From an uncultured Prevotellaceae bacterium (GTDB lineage Bacteria > Bacteroidota > Bacteroidia > Bacteroidales > Bacteroidaceae): a DNA stretch of 45,813 nt. Location: contig OMWC01000027.1 of assembly GCA_900314655.1 (NCBI GenBank), positions 1 through 45,813 on the forward strand, written 5' to 3'. Position numbers and translations under genes: made by a program. This document shows, piece by piece, positions 1-7,936 of the stretch; the first letter of the stretch is position 1, and every line of letters begins with the position of its first letter. The notes beneath the pieces were generated by a model that made no database searches, was not told where the DNA came from, and saw only the letters and a program-made list of their open reading frames with translations.

Positions 1-17
1 TGTTAAACTTGGTTCTT

Positions 18-38
18 AAACTCTCTGTTGAGAGGTTT
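18..38. repeat. Small imperfect hairpin
   Basis: AAAC-T-CTCT (18-26) can pair with AGAGGTTT (31-38), leaving one bulged T. No gene is visible in 1-262, so this may belong to the 3' region of a gene outside the window. No function can be assigned. Confidence 0.3.
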
Positions 39-86
39 CCAAAAATGCCTAACTATCTGTAAATGAGTTATTTGTGTGTATGTACT

Positions 87-105
87 ACAAACTAATTTAG
101 TTTGT
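87..105. repeat. 19-bp perfect palindrome, copy 1
   Basis: ACAAACTAA-T-TTAGTTTGT is a perfect inverted repeat around one central base. An identical copy lies at 153-171, 66 bp away. Between them is a second short hairpin, CTTCCA/TGGAAG (110-126). It could be a protein-binding site, a small dispersed palindromic repeat or an RNA hairpin; the sequence alone does not decide. Confidence 0.65.
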
Positions 106-152
106 TCCGCTTCCAGCCTTTGGAAGCCTTGCTTCTGATGATTGCTTGAAGT

Positions 153-171
153 ACAAACTAATTTAGTTTGT
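153..171. repeat. 19-bp perfect palindrome, copy 2
   Basis: This is identical to the copy at 87-105, in a gene-free stretch downstream of the minus-strand porin gene. The copies are 66 bp centre to centre. Confidence 0.65.
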
Positions 172-205
172 TACCGCCCTGTCCGTTAGAGGGTAGTGGA
201 TTATC

Positions 206-249
206 AAACGAAAGCGGGTGTGCCTGTGATGGTACACTCGCTTTCGTTT
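206..249 (-). terminator. Strong hairpin downstream of the porin gene
   Basis: Arms 206-224 and 231-249 pair over 19 positions, using two G-T wobbles, with a six-base loop (225-230). It starts 13 bp after the stop of the minus-strand porin gene. The base of the stem supplies TTT, but no long T run follows on the minus strand, so it may stabilise the 3' end as much as terminate. Confidence 0.65.
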
Positions 250-262
250 ATATGTAAAACGT

Positions 263-1747
263 TTAGAAAGTGAATTCAGCGCCCAGGCCCAGCACGCGGT
301 TGGTGCGGGTGAACGAATCACCTACGATGGTGGCTTTTGTTGAGGGATCAGCCATGGTCACCTTGTCGTAGTCCTCATAATTGGTCTGGAAGTAGGCAGC
401 CGTCACCTTGATGTTCTTGGTGGGCTTGTAGCTTACGCCGAATCCGAAGCTGTAGCTGTTCACTACGAACGACATATCGTTCATGTAGTCGTCCGTAAGC
501 TGATAGCGGGTGATCTGACCGCCGGCAGAGATGTTGAACTTCTCGTTGATGTCCCATTCAGCACCTGCCAGGTATTCGTTGGTGTCGCCGTCGAGCAGCT
601 TTTCCGAATGGTTATACCAGTTGGCCTTGGTGTCGAAGTAGTGATGATAGCCTGCATTCACGCGTACGCTTGGGATGACGCTCCACTGGGCGCCCACGGT
701 GAGCAGGGCGGGAGCATCTTCGTCAACCTTTGTTCCGTCCTGGAACTTGTTCACGGCTTCCACCTCCATGGCCTTCTCAAGCGTGGAGTTGTTTTTCATC
801 TTCATCTGCGTGTTGAATTCATATTTGGCAGCAAAGTTGAAGGCTCCGACCTTGTAATCCACGCCTATCACGGGGGCGATACCAATGCCTGTCTGGTTGC
901 TCATCAGGTTTACGCCGAGCGAATATTTCTGCAGCGGAGCCAGCTGTTCGAGTGCTGCATCAGCCTTTGCCTTCGCAGCAGCATACTGCTCTTGGGTGTA
1001 AACTCCCATCTGAGTGGCAAGTTCGGCCTGTCCCAGCTGTTTGTTGATATTGCTGACGGCATTGTTCAGGAAGGTGTCGAAGTTGACATAGCCACCCTGG
1101 GTGTTTACCTGTATGTTGCTCAGACGTGCCTTGTAGGAAGCGTTGCCGTAGAGTGCGCGCAGACCTCCATATACAGACAGGTGCTCGTTGATCTTATAGG
1201 CGGCACCCAGCTGGAAGCCGAAGTAATACTGGCGTCCGCGCATGTAGGCATCCACGTCGTAGCCCTGGGCGCCGAGCGGTTCCAGTTGCTTGGCAATCAT
1301 GCCTACGGCACTTTCGAAAGATCCCAGACCTTTCTCAAACTCGCATACGCCACCTCCGCCGGGGATGGAGAAGTTGAACTGAATGCTCCAGTTACCTGTG
1401 TTGTAGGCTGCCTGGACAGAGGGGATAAAGGGTGCATCGGCAATACCTTCAAAGGTCTTGCTTGTCTTGCCGTCGTTTTTCTTTCCTAATGCAAAGAGGG
1501 GGTTGGTGGAACGGACGGTACGCGTCTGGTGGGCGTACTGCCAGTTGATGGCCAGATGGAAGCCTTCGGGCATGAATACCACACCGGCAGGGTTGGAATA
1601 GACACCATCCAGTCCGATGGCTGCATCGCGGGCAGGGTTCTTCAGGAACTCAACGCTTTGGTTCGTGTTCGTAAGAATACCACCAGCCATGGCGGTGGTT
1701 GCGGTAGCGAGCATCACTGCTACGCTGATAAATTTAACCTTATACAT
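263..1747 (-). CDS. Outer-membrane transport protein, OmpP1/FadL/TodX family
   Basis: A predicted 494-residue beta-barrel porin for uptake of hydrophobic compounds such as long-chain fatty acids. The signal peptide covers roughly residues 1-21, with cleavage after AMA. The mature N-terminus carries the family hallmark around SNPAG, near residues 52-56, which in FadL belongs to the N-terminal plug region. The rest alternates short amphipathic strands, and the protein ends in FTF with a terminal aromatic, as usual for barrels. I chose ATG at 1747 over a longer frame reaching 1777: AAAGG lies upstream of it, and a -7 box (1775-1782) lies inside the longer version. It stands alone between a hairpin terminator and the HD-domain gene. 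The true substrate is unknown; family assignment is firm. Confidence 0.88.
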   Translation of the reverse strand: MYKVKFISVAVMLATATTAMAGGILTNTNQSVEFLKNPARDAAIGLDGVYSNPAGVVFMPEGFHLAINWQYAHQTRTVRSTNPLFALGKKNDGKTSKTFEGIADAPFIPSVQAAYNTGNWSIQFNFSIPGGGGVCEFEKGLGSFESAVGMIAKQLEPLGAQGYDVDAYMRGRQYYFGFQLGAAYKINEHLSVYGGLRALYGNASYKARLSNIQVNTQGGYVNFDTFLNNAVSNINKQLGQAELATQMGVYTQEQYAAAKAKADAALEQLAPLQKYSLGVNLMSNQTGIGIAPVIGVDYKVGAFNFAAKYEFNTQMKMKNNSTLEKAMEVEAVNKFQDGTKVDEDAPALLTVGAQWSVIPSVRVNAGYHHYFDTKANWYNHSEKLLDGDTNEYLAGAEWDINEKFNISAGGQITRYQLTDDYMNDMSFVVNSYSFGFGVSYKPTKNIKVTAAYFQTNYEDYDKVTMADPSTKATIVGDSFTRTNRVLGLGAEFTF

Positions 1748-1774
1748 CTTAATTACCTTTAAAAATATTGGCTG

Positions 1775-1782
1775 CAAAGGTA
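1775..1782 (-). promoter_or_regulatory. Putative -7 element of the porin promoter
   Basis: On the minus strand it reads TACCTTTG followed by GCAG, matching the Bacteroidota -7 consensus TAnnTTTG. No good TTTG is visible at the expected -33 distance. It lies 28 bp upstream of the chosen start at 1747. Confidence 0.5.
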
Positions 1783-1832
1783 ATTATATTGTTCGGTATT
1801 TCACTGTTAACGCGCACATAATTAACATATTT

Positions 1833-1892
1833 TATGCACAAAGTAGGCAAAACTGTGCACAAAAGAGGCTTTTTGTGCATAGTTTCGCCTAT
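1833..1892 (-). terminator. Alternative-hairpin region between the HD gene and the porin gene
   Basis: TGCACAAAA (1856-1864) pairs perfectly with TTTTGTGCA (1871-1879) around six bases. TATGCACAAA (1833-1842) also pairs perfectly with TTTGTGCATA (1872-1881), so the two stems compete for one arm. It lies just after the stop of the minus-strand HD gene and upstream of the porin promoter. It may be a terminator, an operator cluster or both. Confidence 0.5.
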
Positions 1893-1914
1893 CAAAATAT
1901 GTTTTATGACATAT

Positions 1915-3972
1915 TTAGGAGCCCTTTTTCAGCTCCGGATACTGGATGCGAGTGTGGTAGATACTCTTCAGGCGGTCTATCAGCACTTGCTTGGCCACGT
2001 TGATATCGTGGAACGTGATGGGGCAGTCTTCGAAGTAGCCGTCGCTGACTTGTCCGTCGATGAGGCGGTTCACCAGGTTCGAGATACTCTCTTCGGTATA
2101 TTCGGGCAGCGAGCGCGAGGCTGCTTCCACGGTGTCGGCCATCATCAGGATAGCCTGTTCGCGTGTGAACGGATTGGGTCCCGGATAGGTGAAGAGGGTC
2201 TCATCGATTTCCTCTTTGGGGTGTTCGTTTTTATAGGATATATAGAAATACTTGGTCTTGCCTGAGCCGTGGTGGGTGGTGATGAAGTCTTTGATGATGC
2301 TTGGCAGGTCGTATTTCTCAGCCAGTTTCAGTCCTTCGCCGATATGCGAGATCACAATTTGGGCGGCTTCGCTGCGGTCCATCTTCTCCAAGGGGTTCAC
2401 GCCAGCCTGATTCTCGGTGAAGAATGCGGGGTTATACATCTTTCCGATGTCATGATAGAGTGCACCCGTACGCACCAGCTGGGCCTTGGCACCAATCTTG
2501 TTGGCTATCTCTGCGGCCAGGTTTCCCACGGTGATGCTGTGCTGGAAAGTTCCGGGAGCTACTTCCGAGAGCTGGCGGAGCAGGTCTTTCGACGTGTTCG
2601 ACAGTTCAATCAGCGTCACGTTGGAAGTGAATCCGAAGGTTTTCTCCACGATGAGCATCAGCGGATAGGCGAAGAGCAGCAGCACGCCGTTCACGATGAA
2701 GTATTTGTACATGTCGTGATCCATCTGCCAGATGCTGTTGTCCTGCATCAGTTGCAGGGCCAGATAGGTGATGCTGCTGCAGACGGTGACGATGATAGCC
2801 GTCTTAAACAGCTGCGAACGGTTGTCGAGTTCCCTCAGGGAATAGATGGCCACCAGTCCGGCCACCAGTTGGATGATGATGAATTCATACTGGTATTTCA
2901 CGGCTGCGGCGCAGAGCAGGATCATCACCACGTGCGAGATGAAGGCTGTGCGCGAATCCATGAACACACGCGCGAAGATGGGCGTCATGGCAAAGGGCAG
3001 TGCATAGACGCTGAAGATGTTATGCTCCATCATCAGCGACACCAGGATGGGGAAGATCGTGATGAGCGAATAGAGCATCGTGATGGAGCGCGGCTTCTCG
3101 AAATAGTCCTTGCGGAACAGGGCCAGATAGATGGTGAACAGCGACATCAGGATGGTGACGAAGATAGCTTGTCCGGCTATCGTGCTGCTGATGGTGCTCG
3201 ATGAGGCTGAGCGCCGCCGCATTTCATGCTCGAAACTGCTGAGTTCGCGGAAGGTCTGCTCGTCCACGATTTCTCCGCGGTCTATGATTTTCTGTCCGGC
3301 CAGCACCATGCCGCTTGCCCTGGGAATCGTGCTGAGCAGGTCGTTTCGTTCTGTTTCCGACCGTTCTTTGTCGTAGATCAGGTTCGGGCGGATGTATTCA
3401 TTCAGGTTGCAGCGTTGCAGCACCTGTCTCTGCGGTGCAAGTTTCTCATCGAGGAACAGCTGTTCGTAGGCGGCAATCGTGGAGTAGATGCAGTTGATCT
3501 GTAAGCTGGAAGCCGTCTTTCCGCTCACCACGCGCACGGTGGCCGTAGTGTCCTTGCCTATCCGCGAATACTCCGGTGTGCTCATCACGCCGGCCTCGTA
3601 GAGCCGGTGGAGCCTGTCGGCAATAATTTCGATGTATTCAGGTCCCAGTCCGGGGATGCCGTTCTTGAACGCGTTCCTAAAACTGGCTATCTGCTCGTCT
3701 TCCGTTTCGCTGTTGTAATTATAATAAGGTTCGAAGGCTTCCAGGATACTGTCGCGCTCGTTCTGGATGGCCTCGTCGGTCTTATAGATAGGGAAGTCGA
3801 AGTTGGCTATCAGCGAAGAATACATCCAGGGCTTGCCCACGTCGTAGCGGAACTGCGGTCCGCTGTTGCGTGGCAGGAACCAGACGATGATGATGACGCT
3901 TGCCGCAATGAGTGCCAGCCTTGAAAAGAAGTTGCGCCAATAATGGCTCTGTGTGGAGTTATTTCTTGCCAT
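1915..3972 (-). CDS. 7TM receptor with HD phosphohydrolase domain (PgpH-like c-di-AMP phosphodiesterase)
   Basis: 685 residues in the PgpH architecture. A first membrane helix is at about 17-34, an extracytoplasmic 7TMR-HDED domain at about 35-265, a block of hydrophobic helices at about 275-465, and a cytoplasmic HD domain at about 480-640. The catalytic HD dyad is H507-D508 in LYHDIGK, and a second metal-binding His pair is seen in TTHHGSGK. In characterised relatives this enzyme hydrolyses c-di-AMP to pApA; the activity here is inferred from family. It is transcribed divergently from gltX; a TATTTTCG -7 box sits at 4001-4008. Length and domain order are normal and nothing appears missing. 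Confidence 0.88.
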   Translation of the reverse strand: MARNNSTQSHYWRNFFSRLALIAASVIIIVWFLPRNSGPQFRYDVGKPWMYSSLIANFDFPIYKTDEAIQNERDSILEAFEPYYNYNSETEDEQIASFRNAFKNGIPGLGPEYIEIIADRLHRLYEAGVMSTPEYSRIGKDTTATVRVVSGKTASSLQINCIYSTIAAYEQLFLDEKLAPQRQVLQRCNLNEYIRPNLIYDKERSETERNDLLSTIPRASGMVLAGQKIIDRGEIVDEQTFRELSSFEHEMRRRSASSSTISSTIAGQAIFVTILMSLFTIYLALFRKDYFEKPRSITMLYSLITIFPILVSLMMEHNIFSVYALPFAMTPIFARVFMDSRTAFISHVVMILLCAAAVKYQYEFIIIQLVAGLVAIYSLRELDNRSQLFKTAIIVTVCSSITYLALQLMQDNSIWQMDHDMYKYFIVNGVLLLFAYPLMLIVEKTFGFTSNVTLIELSNTSKDLLRQLSEVAPGTFQHSITVGNLAAEIANKIGAKAQLVRTGALYHDIGKMYNPAFFTENQAGVNPLEKMDRSEAAQIVISHIGEGLKLAEKYDLPSIIKDFITTHHGSGKTKYFYISYKNEHPKEEIDETLFTYPGPNPFTREQAILMMADTVEAASRSLPEYTEESISNLVNRLIDGQVSDGYFEDCPITFHDINVAKQVLIDRLKSIYHTRIQYPELKKGS

Positions 3973-4000
3973 AAAATGAATCCTGTATTGTTTTACTCTG

Positions 4001-4034
4001 CGAAAATACTAAAAATTCTCGCATAATTGGCAAA
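4001..4034 (-). promoter_or_regulatory. Putative promoter of the HD-domain gene
   Basis: On the minus strand TTTG (4031-4034) is followed after 22 bp by TATTTTCG (4001-4008), close to the Bacteroidota consensus but with slightly long spacing. It overlaps the divergent gltX promoter region. Confidence 0.5.
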
Positions 4035-4041
4035 AAAGTCG

Positions 4042-4049
4042 TACTTTTG
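4042..4049 (+). promoter_or_regulatory. Putative -7 element of the gltX promoter
   Basis: TACTTTTG matches TAnnTTTG and is followed by C, 19 bp before the gltX ATG. No convincing -33 box is visible. Its position shows that an in-frame extension of gltX to 4027 is not the real start. Confidence 0.5.
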
Positions 4050-4068
4050 CAAAAAATTTATTCATTTT

Positions 4069-5586
4069 ATGTCAGAAAGAAGAGTTAGAGTGCGTTTTGC
4101 ACCCAGTCCCACGGGTGCTTTGCACATTGGAGGAGTGCGTACTGCGTTGTATAATTATTTGTTTGCCCGTCAGCACGGAGGCGACCTCGTGTTCCGTATT
4201 GAGGATACCGACTCCAGCCGTTTCGTGCCCGGAGCGGAGGATTATATCATCGAGTCGTTCCGTTGGCTCGGCATCAAGTTCGACGAGGGTGTCAGCTTCG
4301 GTGGTGAGTATGGCCCTTATCGCCAGAGTGAGCGCCGCGATATCTATAAGAAATATGTGGAGCAGCTCCTGGCTGCCGGTAAGGCTTACATCGCTTTCGA
4401 CACCCCACAGGAACTGGAGGCCAAACGTGCTGAAATCAAGAATTTCCAGTATGACGCCTCCACGCGTGGCATGATGCGCAATTCCCTGACGTTGCCGAAG
4501 GAGCAGGTCGATGCCATGATTGCCGAAGGGCAGCAGTATGTGGTTCGCTTCAAGATTGAACCCGGCGAGGAAGTCCATGTTCACGACCTTATCCGTGGCG
4601 AAGTCGTTGTGAAGAGTGAAATCCTCGACGACAAAGTGCTTTACAAGAGTGCCGACGAATTGCCCACTTATCATCTGGCCAACATCGTGGACGACCACCT
4701 GATGGAAATCTCCCACGTCATCCGTGGTGAAGAGTGGTTGCCCAGTGCTCCCCTTCACGTTTTGCTCTATCGTGCCTTCGGATGGGAAGACACGATGCCG
4801 CAGTTTGCCCATCTGCCGCTGTTGCTCAAACCCGATGGCAAGGGAAAACTTTCCAAGCGCGACGGTGACCGTCTCGGTTTCCCCGTGTTCCCCTTGGAAT
4901 GGCATGATCCCAAGACGGGCGAGGTTAGCAACGGATTCCGTGAGCAGGGATATTTCCCCGAGGCCGTCATCAATTTCCTGGCGCTCTTAGGCTGGAATCC
5001 CGGCACGGAGCAAGAGATGTTCACCTTGCAGCAGCTTGTCGAGGCTTTCGATATCTCCAAGTGTTCCAAGGCCGGTGCCAAGTTCGACTATCAGAAAGGT
5101 ATCTGGTTCAATCACGAATATATCCTGCAGAAGAGCGACGACGAGATTGCCCAGCTCTTTGCCCCCATCGTGGCCAACAATGGAGTGGAGGAATCGTTGG
5201 AGCGCGTCACCGAGGTAGTCCACATGATGAAAGACCGCGTCAACTTCGTCAAGGAACTCTGGCCCCTTTGCTCGTTCTTCTTCATTCCGCCTATGGAATA
5301 CGACGAGAAGACAGCCAAGAAGCGCTGGAAGGAAGACTCCGCCAAGGCACTCGGCGAACTTTGCGAGGTGCTTCAGGGCATTGACGACTTCAGCGTAGAA
5401 GGTCAGGAGACTGTCGTGAAAGACTGGATAGAAAAGCAGGGCTACAAGCTTGGCGACATTATGAATGCCTGGCGTTTGGCCTTGGTGGGTATCGGCAAGG
5501 GCCCCGGCATGTTCGACATTTCTGCCTTCCTCGGTAAGGAAGAGACCATCCGCCGCACCCGTCGCGCCATTGATGTTTTAAAATAA
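4069..5586 (+). CDS. gltX: Glutamyl-tRNA synthetase
   Basis: 505 residues, a class I aminoacyl-tRNA synthetase that charges tRNA-Glu with glutamate. The ATP-binding HIGH motif reads HIGG at residues 19-22, within [11 protein letters not shown]. The KMSKS motif reads KLSKR at 260-264. The C-terminal helical region contacts the anticodon in this family. The start at 4069 ([10 protein letters not shown]) is preferred because the family begins close to this point and the promoter lies inside the longer frame. waaA begins 9 bp after its stop, so the two are probably co-transcribed. Confidence 0.96.
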   Translation: MSERRVRVRFAPSPTGALHIGGVRTALYNYLFARQHGGDLVFRIEDTDSSRFVPGAEDYIIESFRWLGIKFDEGVSFGGEYGPYRQSERRDIYKKYVEQLLAAGKAYIAFDTPQELEAKRAEIKNFQYDASTRGMMRNSLTLPKEQVDAMIAEGQQYVVRFKIEPGEEVHVHDLIRGEVVVKSEILDDKVLYKSADELPTYHLANIVDDHLMEISHVIRGEEWLPSAPLHVLLYRAFGWEDTMPQFAHLPLLLKPDGKGKLSKRDGDRLGFPVFPLEWHDPKTGEVSNGFREQGYFPEAVINFLALLGWNPGTEQEMFTLQQLVEAFDISKCSKAGAKFDYQKGIWFNHEYILQKSDDEIAQLFAPIVANNGVEESLERVTEVVHMMKDRVNFVKELWPLCSFFFIPPMEYDEKTAKKRWKEDSAKALGELCEVLQGIDDFSVEGQETVVKDWIEKQGYKLGDIMNAWRLALVGIGKGPGMFDISAFLGKEETIRRTRRAIDVLK

Positions 5587-5595
5587 GCGAGGAGC

Positions 5596-6909
5596 ATGAT
5601 ATACAACATAGCCATGTATCTCGTCCAGTTGGGCGTAGCCATTGCCGCCATCTTCGACCATAAGGTGCGTTTGATGTGGCGCGGAGAGCGTGCTGCCTTC
5701 AAGACTTTGAAGCAGAAAGTAGATCCCAATGCCAAATATGTATGGGTACACGCAGCCTCACTGGGTGAGTTCGAACAGGGACGCCCCATCATCGAACGCA
5801 TCCGGCTCGAACATCCTGAATACAAGATTCTGCTCACCTTCTTCTCGCCTTCAGGCTATCAGGTGCGCAAGAACTATCAGGGAGCCGACATTATCACCTA
5901 TCTGCCCATCGATACGGTGACCAATGCCCGCCGTTTCCTGCGCACGGTGCGCCCCGTGATGGCTTTCTTCATCAAGTACGAATTCTGGTACAACTATCTC
6001 CACATCCTGAAGCACCGCGGCGTGCCCACCTATAGTGTGAGCAGCATTTTCCGTCCCGATCAGATTTTCTTCCGTTGGTACGGACGTGCCTATTCGCGTG
6101 TACTGAAATGTTTCACCAAGTTTTTCGTGCAGAACGAGGAGAGCCGCCAGCTCTTGGCTAAGATTGGTATCACCGAGACCGAGATTGTGGGCGACACCCG
6201 TTTCGACCGTGTCATGACCATCAAGTCGCTGACTAAGCAAATTCCTTTGGTTGAAGCGTTTACGACCCCCCACCAACTCCCCCGAGGGGGAGAGCCTGCC
6301 GAACAGAAAGCCTCCCCTCGGGGAGGTTGTGAGGGGGTTTTTGTCGCCGGCTCTTCCTGGCCTCCCGATGAAGATATATTTATCAAATACTTCAATGAGC
6401 ATCCAGAGTGGAAACTGATCATCGCCCCGCACGTCATTGGCGAAGACCATCTGCAGCAGATTATCTCTAAGTTGGAATCCACCAACACCCAACATCCAAC
6501 ACCCAACACCCGTAAAATCGTCCGTTTCACTCAGACCACGCGCGAGGAAGCCGCCAAGGCCGACACGTTGATTATCGACTGTTTCGGTCTTCTGAGCAGC
6601 ATCTACAATTATGGCGATGTGGCATATATCGGAGGCGGTTTCGGAGTAGGCATCCACAACACGCTGGAGGCAGCCGTCTGGGACATGCCTGTCATCTTCG
6701 GTCCAAACAACAGGAAGTTTGATGAGGCACAGGCCCTAAAAGCCTGTGGTGGCGGTTTCGAGATCAAGAACTACGAAGAGTTTGCCAGTCTGATGGATCG
6801 TTTCGCATCCGATGAGGCTTTCCTCAAAGAAAGCGGCAGCCAAGCCGGCCACTTCGTGAAAGACCAGGCCGGTGCCACCGACAAAGTTCTTGCCTCCGTC
6901 GCGTTGTAA
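5596..6909 (+). CDS. waaA: 3-deoxy-D-manno-octulosonic acid (Kdo) transferase with in-frame insertions
   Basis: 437 residues, a GT-B fold enzyme of the inner membrane that adds Kdo to lipid A precursor in LPS synthesis. The N-terminal hydrophobic segment (about 1-20), the WVHAASLGEFEQG motif and the C-terminal GGGFGVGIHNTLEAA donor-binding motif are all intact. GAGGAG precedes the ATG. Two stretches look foreign: residues 223-247, encoded by a GC-rich double palindrome (6262-6336), and a Thr/Pro/Asn-rich stretch near 295-306. Both keep frame and lie in a linker and a loop, so the enzyme may still work. It follows gltX by 9 bp. Confidence 0.93.
   Translation: MIYNIAMYLVQLGVAIAAIFDHKVRLMWRGERAAFKTLKQKVDPNAKYVWVHAASLGEFEQGRPIIERIRLEHPEYKILLTFFSPSGYQVRKNYQGADIITYLPIDTVTNARRFLRTVRPVMAFFIKYEFWYNYLHILKHRGVPTYSVSSIFRPDQIFFRWYGRAYSRVLKCFTKFFVQNEESRQLLAKIGITETEIVGDTRFDRVMTIKSLTKQIPLVEAFTTPHQLPRGGEPAEQKASPRGGCEGVFVAGSSWPPDEDIFIKYFNEHPEWKLIIAPHVIGEDHLQQIISKLESTNTQHPTPNTRKIVRFTQTTREEAAKADTLIIDCFGLLSSIYNYGDVAYIGGGFGVGIHNTLEAAVWDMPVIFGPNNRKFDEAQALKACGGGFEIKNYEEFASLMDRFASDEAFLKESGSQAGHFVKDQAGATDKVLASVAL
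6266..6336. repeat. Double-palindrome repeat inserted in waaA
   Basis: Two hairpins, CTCCCCC-GA-GGGGGAG (6277-6292) and CCTCCCC-TC-GGGGAGG (6311-6326), lie within a larger imperfect inverted repeat. The left side begins with a C run then ACCAACTC, and the right side is its near reverse complement, ending GTTGTGAGGGGG. The cloverleaf layout resembles REP/BIME-type palindromes mobilised by RAYT transposases; that link is inference. It is translated in frame. Confidence 0.7.
6478..6512. repeat. CA-rich low-complexity stretch in waaA
   Basis: Near-repeats of CCAACACCCAACA encode a Ser/Thr/Asn/Pro-rich loop between conserved parts of WaaA. It is unlike the surrounding codons and probably arose by slippage or insertion. 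Confidence 0.45.
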
Positions 6910-6933
6910 TCATGATTTTGAGCTTGGTAGGAA

Positions 6934-6962
6934 GGTATTCTCACGCAACTTCGTAGAATACC
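6934..6962. terminator. Hairpin between convergent waaA and mntA
   Basis: GGTATTCT (6934-6941) pairs perfectly with AGAATACC (6955-6962). It lies 25 bp past the waaA stop and overlaps the 3' end of mntA. There is no T run, so terminator function is uncertain. Confidence 0.35.
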
Positions 6963-7246
6963 TGTCCGACCCTGTTGATATGGTCGCCAATGGGCGTGCC
7001 CACCTTTTTGTTGTAATCGAGCAAATCAATAGAATATAGCAGTTCCAAATCATCGATCTCGCATGAAATGGTCAGTAATTGGTTGTAGTCAATATTATCA
7101 CCAATTACGGCCAGGTCTATATCCGATCCCTCACGATAATTGCCTTTCGACCGTGAGCCGAAAATTAGAACTTTCTTGATGTTCGCATGTCGGCGAAAAA
7201 CATCTTGCAGTTCCTTGACAACAGTATCGCTAAGCCCAAATTTCAT
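6941..7246 (-). CDS. mntA: MNT-domain nucleotidyltransferase antitoxin (MntA)
   Basis: 101 residues, a minimal nucleotidyltransferase. The active-site signature GSX10DXD is complete: G30-S31, ten residues, then D42-I-D44. In characterised HEPT-MNT pairs this enzyme transfers AMP onto a tyrosine of the HepT toxin and so neutralises it. Its ATG overlaps the stop of the upstream toxin gene (ATGA at 7243-7246), which indicates translational coupling. Family and partner are clear; that this pair is an active toxin-antitoxin system is inferred from the intact motifs. Confidence 0.9.
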   Translation of the reverse strand: MKFGLSDTVVKELQDVFRRHANIKKVLIFGSRSKGNYREGSDIDLAVIGDNIDYNQLLTISCEIDDLELLYSIDLLDYNKKVGTPIGDHINRVGQVFYEVA

Positions 7247-7683
7247 ACTTGCTGGTAGTCTGTATTCTGAGACAGAAGGTTCAAATCTTCATCTAATTTT
7301 TTCAAGAGCGGTGCATAGTCGCTGTATATGAGTCTGACAATAGGAAGTACCTCTTCCTCGTCATATATATGGCTCAACGTATTGCGCGACTTAGCCATTT
7401 TTCTCCACGCATCATGATTGGTAATCAGTCCGTCGTCGAAAGCCATTTTCAGTGTGCCATTGGGCCCCAACATAAATTCGTAACCCTTGTAAATCAGCAG
7501 GTCTTGCAATACCTTCCAAGCCAATTCGAAAGTATACTCAAAGCGTTGCACGAGCCCCTCGATTTCCAACTCCGACAAATCATCTAAGTATCTGTCTGCC
7601 TCGGTCACCTCGATAAGCCTGCAGCATGCCTTGTGAAAGTTGGCATACCGCTGAATCCACCGTATATCTTTCTGCTTTTCCAT
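7243..7683 (-). CDS. hepT: HEPT-domain toxin (HepT, HI0074-like nucleotidyltransferase substrate-binding family)
   Basis: 146 residues, an all-helical HEPT protein and the usual partner of MNT antitoxins. The RX4HXY toxin motif is intact as R100-NTLS-H105-I-Y107; R and H are the proposed RNase residues and Y107 is the predicted AMPylation site. It is the first gene of the pair and has its own promoter (7707-7738). The pair is isolated between convergent waaA and a repeat-rich non-coding stretch, a typical setting for a mobile defence or stabilisation cassette. An alternative is a solitary housekeeping nucleotidyltransferase pair, but the motifs favour type VII toxin-antitoxin. Confidence 0.9.
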   Translation of the reverse strand: MEKQKDIRWIQRYANFHKACCRLIEVTEADRYLDDLSELEIEGLVQRFEYTFELAWKVLQDLLIYKGYEFMLGPNGTLKMAFDDGLITNHDAWRKMAKSRNTLSHIYDEEEVLPIVRLIYSDYAPLLKKLDEDLNLLSQNTDYQQV

Positions 7684-7706
7684 CTTTGTTTGCTTATTAT
7701 CCGCTG

Positions 7707-7738
7707 CGAAGATACAATTTATTTATGATACTTCCAAA
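7707..7738 (-). promoter_or_regulatory. hepT-mntA promoter
   Basis: On the minus strand TTTG (7735-7738), 20 bp, then TATCTTCG (7707-7714) fits the Bacteroidota consensus with one mismatch. It lies 24 bp before the hepT start. Confidence 0.7.
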
Positions 7739-7872
7739 TTTCTTTTCTTGAATTAATTTTTTCCTTTCTTGTTATATTCTACTTATAAATAGTTAAAGTG
7801 GTATTATCAATGTGTTTCAGCAAATATAAAAACGCTTCATAAAACACTATAACGTTCTTAGTATCAGGTGTT
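7739..7872. other. Gene-free AT-rich stretch
   Basis: I see no open frame, RNA gene or strong structure here. It separates the hepT promoter from the repeat-bearing element that begins at 7873. The last seven bases (7866-7872, AGGTGTT) are repeated exactly at 8262-8268. Confidence 0.5.
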
Positions 7873-7936
7873 TTCGGTGAAGGGTTTCTGGGCGCTATGA
7901 TACGTTCAGGTTTTAGGTGAATCTAAAGGTTCATTT

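Noticed and set aside
608..1489. Long open frame on the plus strand opposite the porin gene
   Set aside because: It lacks a recognisable domain and is the antisense shadow of a clear FadL-type gene with signal peptide and family motifs.
2269..3204. Long plus-strand frame opposite the HD-domain gene
   Set aside because: His/Asp/Gln-rich composition is typical of an antisense shadow; the minus-strand frame has full PgpH architecture.
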